Shown here piece by piece: positions 63,572 through 64,000 of a stretch of DNA of 64,000 bases. Position 1 is the first letter of the stretch, and the number at the start of each line of letters is the position of its first letter. Source of the stretch: a virus; the IMG/VR virus record IMGVR_UViG_3300020411_000334, positions 1 through 64,000 of that record. One strand, 5' to 3'. A program made the position numbers and the translations under genes. Below the pieces are notes generated by a model, which worked only from the letters and a program-made list of their open reading frames with translations, was not told the origin of the DNA and made no database searches.

Positions 63572-64000
63572 ATTTCACTGCCACCTGATGCTTCTAACCA
63601 TATATTAAATGATAAACTTATTCTACTGTCATCTGATGTGTTGGTTGTAACTCCATGCTCTAACCAACCAGGGAAAAATAATATCTTACCTGCTTCAGCC
63701 CTCTGCTCGTATCTTGGTGGTCTATAACACTTAGCATTAGCCATACATTTTGATGGTGCTTCAAAGAATATAGTACCATCCTCATTGTTAGTCTGAAAAT
63801 AATATACTCCTGCTATATCTGCATGTCCATGTGAATGGATGTGTGCATAGTGTCCTTTATTAAACTTAGCAAACCAAGAGTCTTGTATCTTCCACTGACC
63901 TGGATTACCATACTTAATATGATACAGATATTGTTTTAAATGTTTAGTTAATTCTTCTATAAAAAGATTACACTCATACTTCTCTAACACATTCTCTCTA
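63559..64000 (-). CDS. 2OG-Fe(II) oxygenase-like protein, HxH type (5' end outside window)
   Basis: The last 143 residues and perhaps more; the frame is open to the window edge and the family usually has about 60 more N-terminal residues. DSWFAKFNKGHYAH, then H52-S-H54 (counted from the GTG at 63990), GHADIAGVYYF, and FFPGWLEHG (H112) with R123 in SRISLSFNIW are clear. Partner of the third halogenase by overlap. Confidence 0.75.
   Translation of the reverse strand, partial: RENVLEKYECNLFIEELTKHLKQYLYHIKYGNPGQWKIQDSWFAKFNKGHYAHIHSHGHADIAGVYYFQTNNEDGTIFFEAPSKCMANAKCYRPPRYEQRAEAGKILFFPGWLEHGVTTNTSDDSRISLSFNIWLEASGGSEIWRE

Overview
The window reads as part of a large, AT-rich genome of a T4-like cyanophage (a myovirus of marine Synechococcus or Prochlorococcus). 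T4-type core genes are present (UvsW-like helicase, gp4, gp5, gp26, gp27, gp32, gp33, gp48, gp51, gp53, gp54). Beside them are genes typical of cyanophages: transaldolase talC, a CP12-like Calvin-cycle inhibitor, a CpeT-like bilin lyase, phoH, thyX, pyrE, glutaredoxin and a DUF1825 protein, a family I know from cyanobacteria and their phages. Nearly all genes lie on the minus strand, are packed end to end and often overlap by ATGA or TAATG, so transcription runs right to left. I saw no tRNA, CRISPR array, insertion sequence or integrase.

From right to left: (i) 64.0-57.5 kb holds a 2OG-Fe(II) oxygenase plus divergent flavin halogenase pair, a 1250-aa virion protein and a small outer-membrane-type protein. 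(ii) 57.4-49.2 kb holds nucleotide metabolism and replication genes (glutaredoxin, pyrE, thyX, phoH, a PD-(D/E)XK exonuclease, gp33, DUF1825, a ribbon-helix-helix protein, gp32) and a secreted His-rich protein. (iii) 49.1-46.9 kb is a plus-strand island (gp48, gp53 and an 82-aa gene with its own sigma70 promoter). (iv) 46.9-33.1 kb is the baseplate and tail module (gp4, gp54, gp26, gp51, two tape-measure-like paralogues, gp27, gp5) into which an oxygenase, cp12 and cpeT are set. (v) 33.1-31.0 kb carries talC and small conserved genes. (vi) 30.4-19.4 kb encodes large virion proteins and three tandem glycine-rich adhesin paralogues. (vii) 19.4-10.9 kb is a striking enzyme cluster of two tryptophan-halogenase homologues and six 2OG-Fe(II)/JmjC-type oxygenases. 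(viii) 10.6-8.0 kb is a restriction-modification-like block: two TSPPY DNA methyltransferases around a PD-(D/E)XK nuclease-like protein, with a perfect-consensus sigma70 promoter embedded in dyad symmetry. (ix) 8.0-0.1 kb is a run of small early-type genes, another oxygenase and the UvsW-like helicase.

Auxiliary genes probably redirect host carbon flux (TalC with CP12) and pigment maturation (CpeT) and supply nucleotides (PyrE, ThyX, glutaredoxin). The most unusual content is the oxidative tailoring set: three halogenase homologues and twelve oxygenase-like proteins, one of which has lost its catalytic residues. Their position beside the glycine-, His- and Trp-rich adhesins suggests post-translational modification of virion proteins, or a small-molecule pathway. 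Neither is proven by sequence. Family assignments rest on motifs read by eye; no database search was possible.
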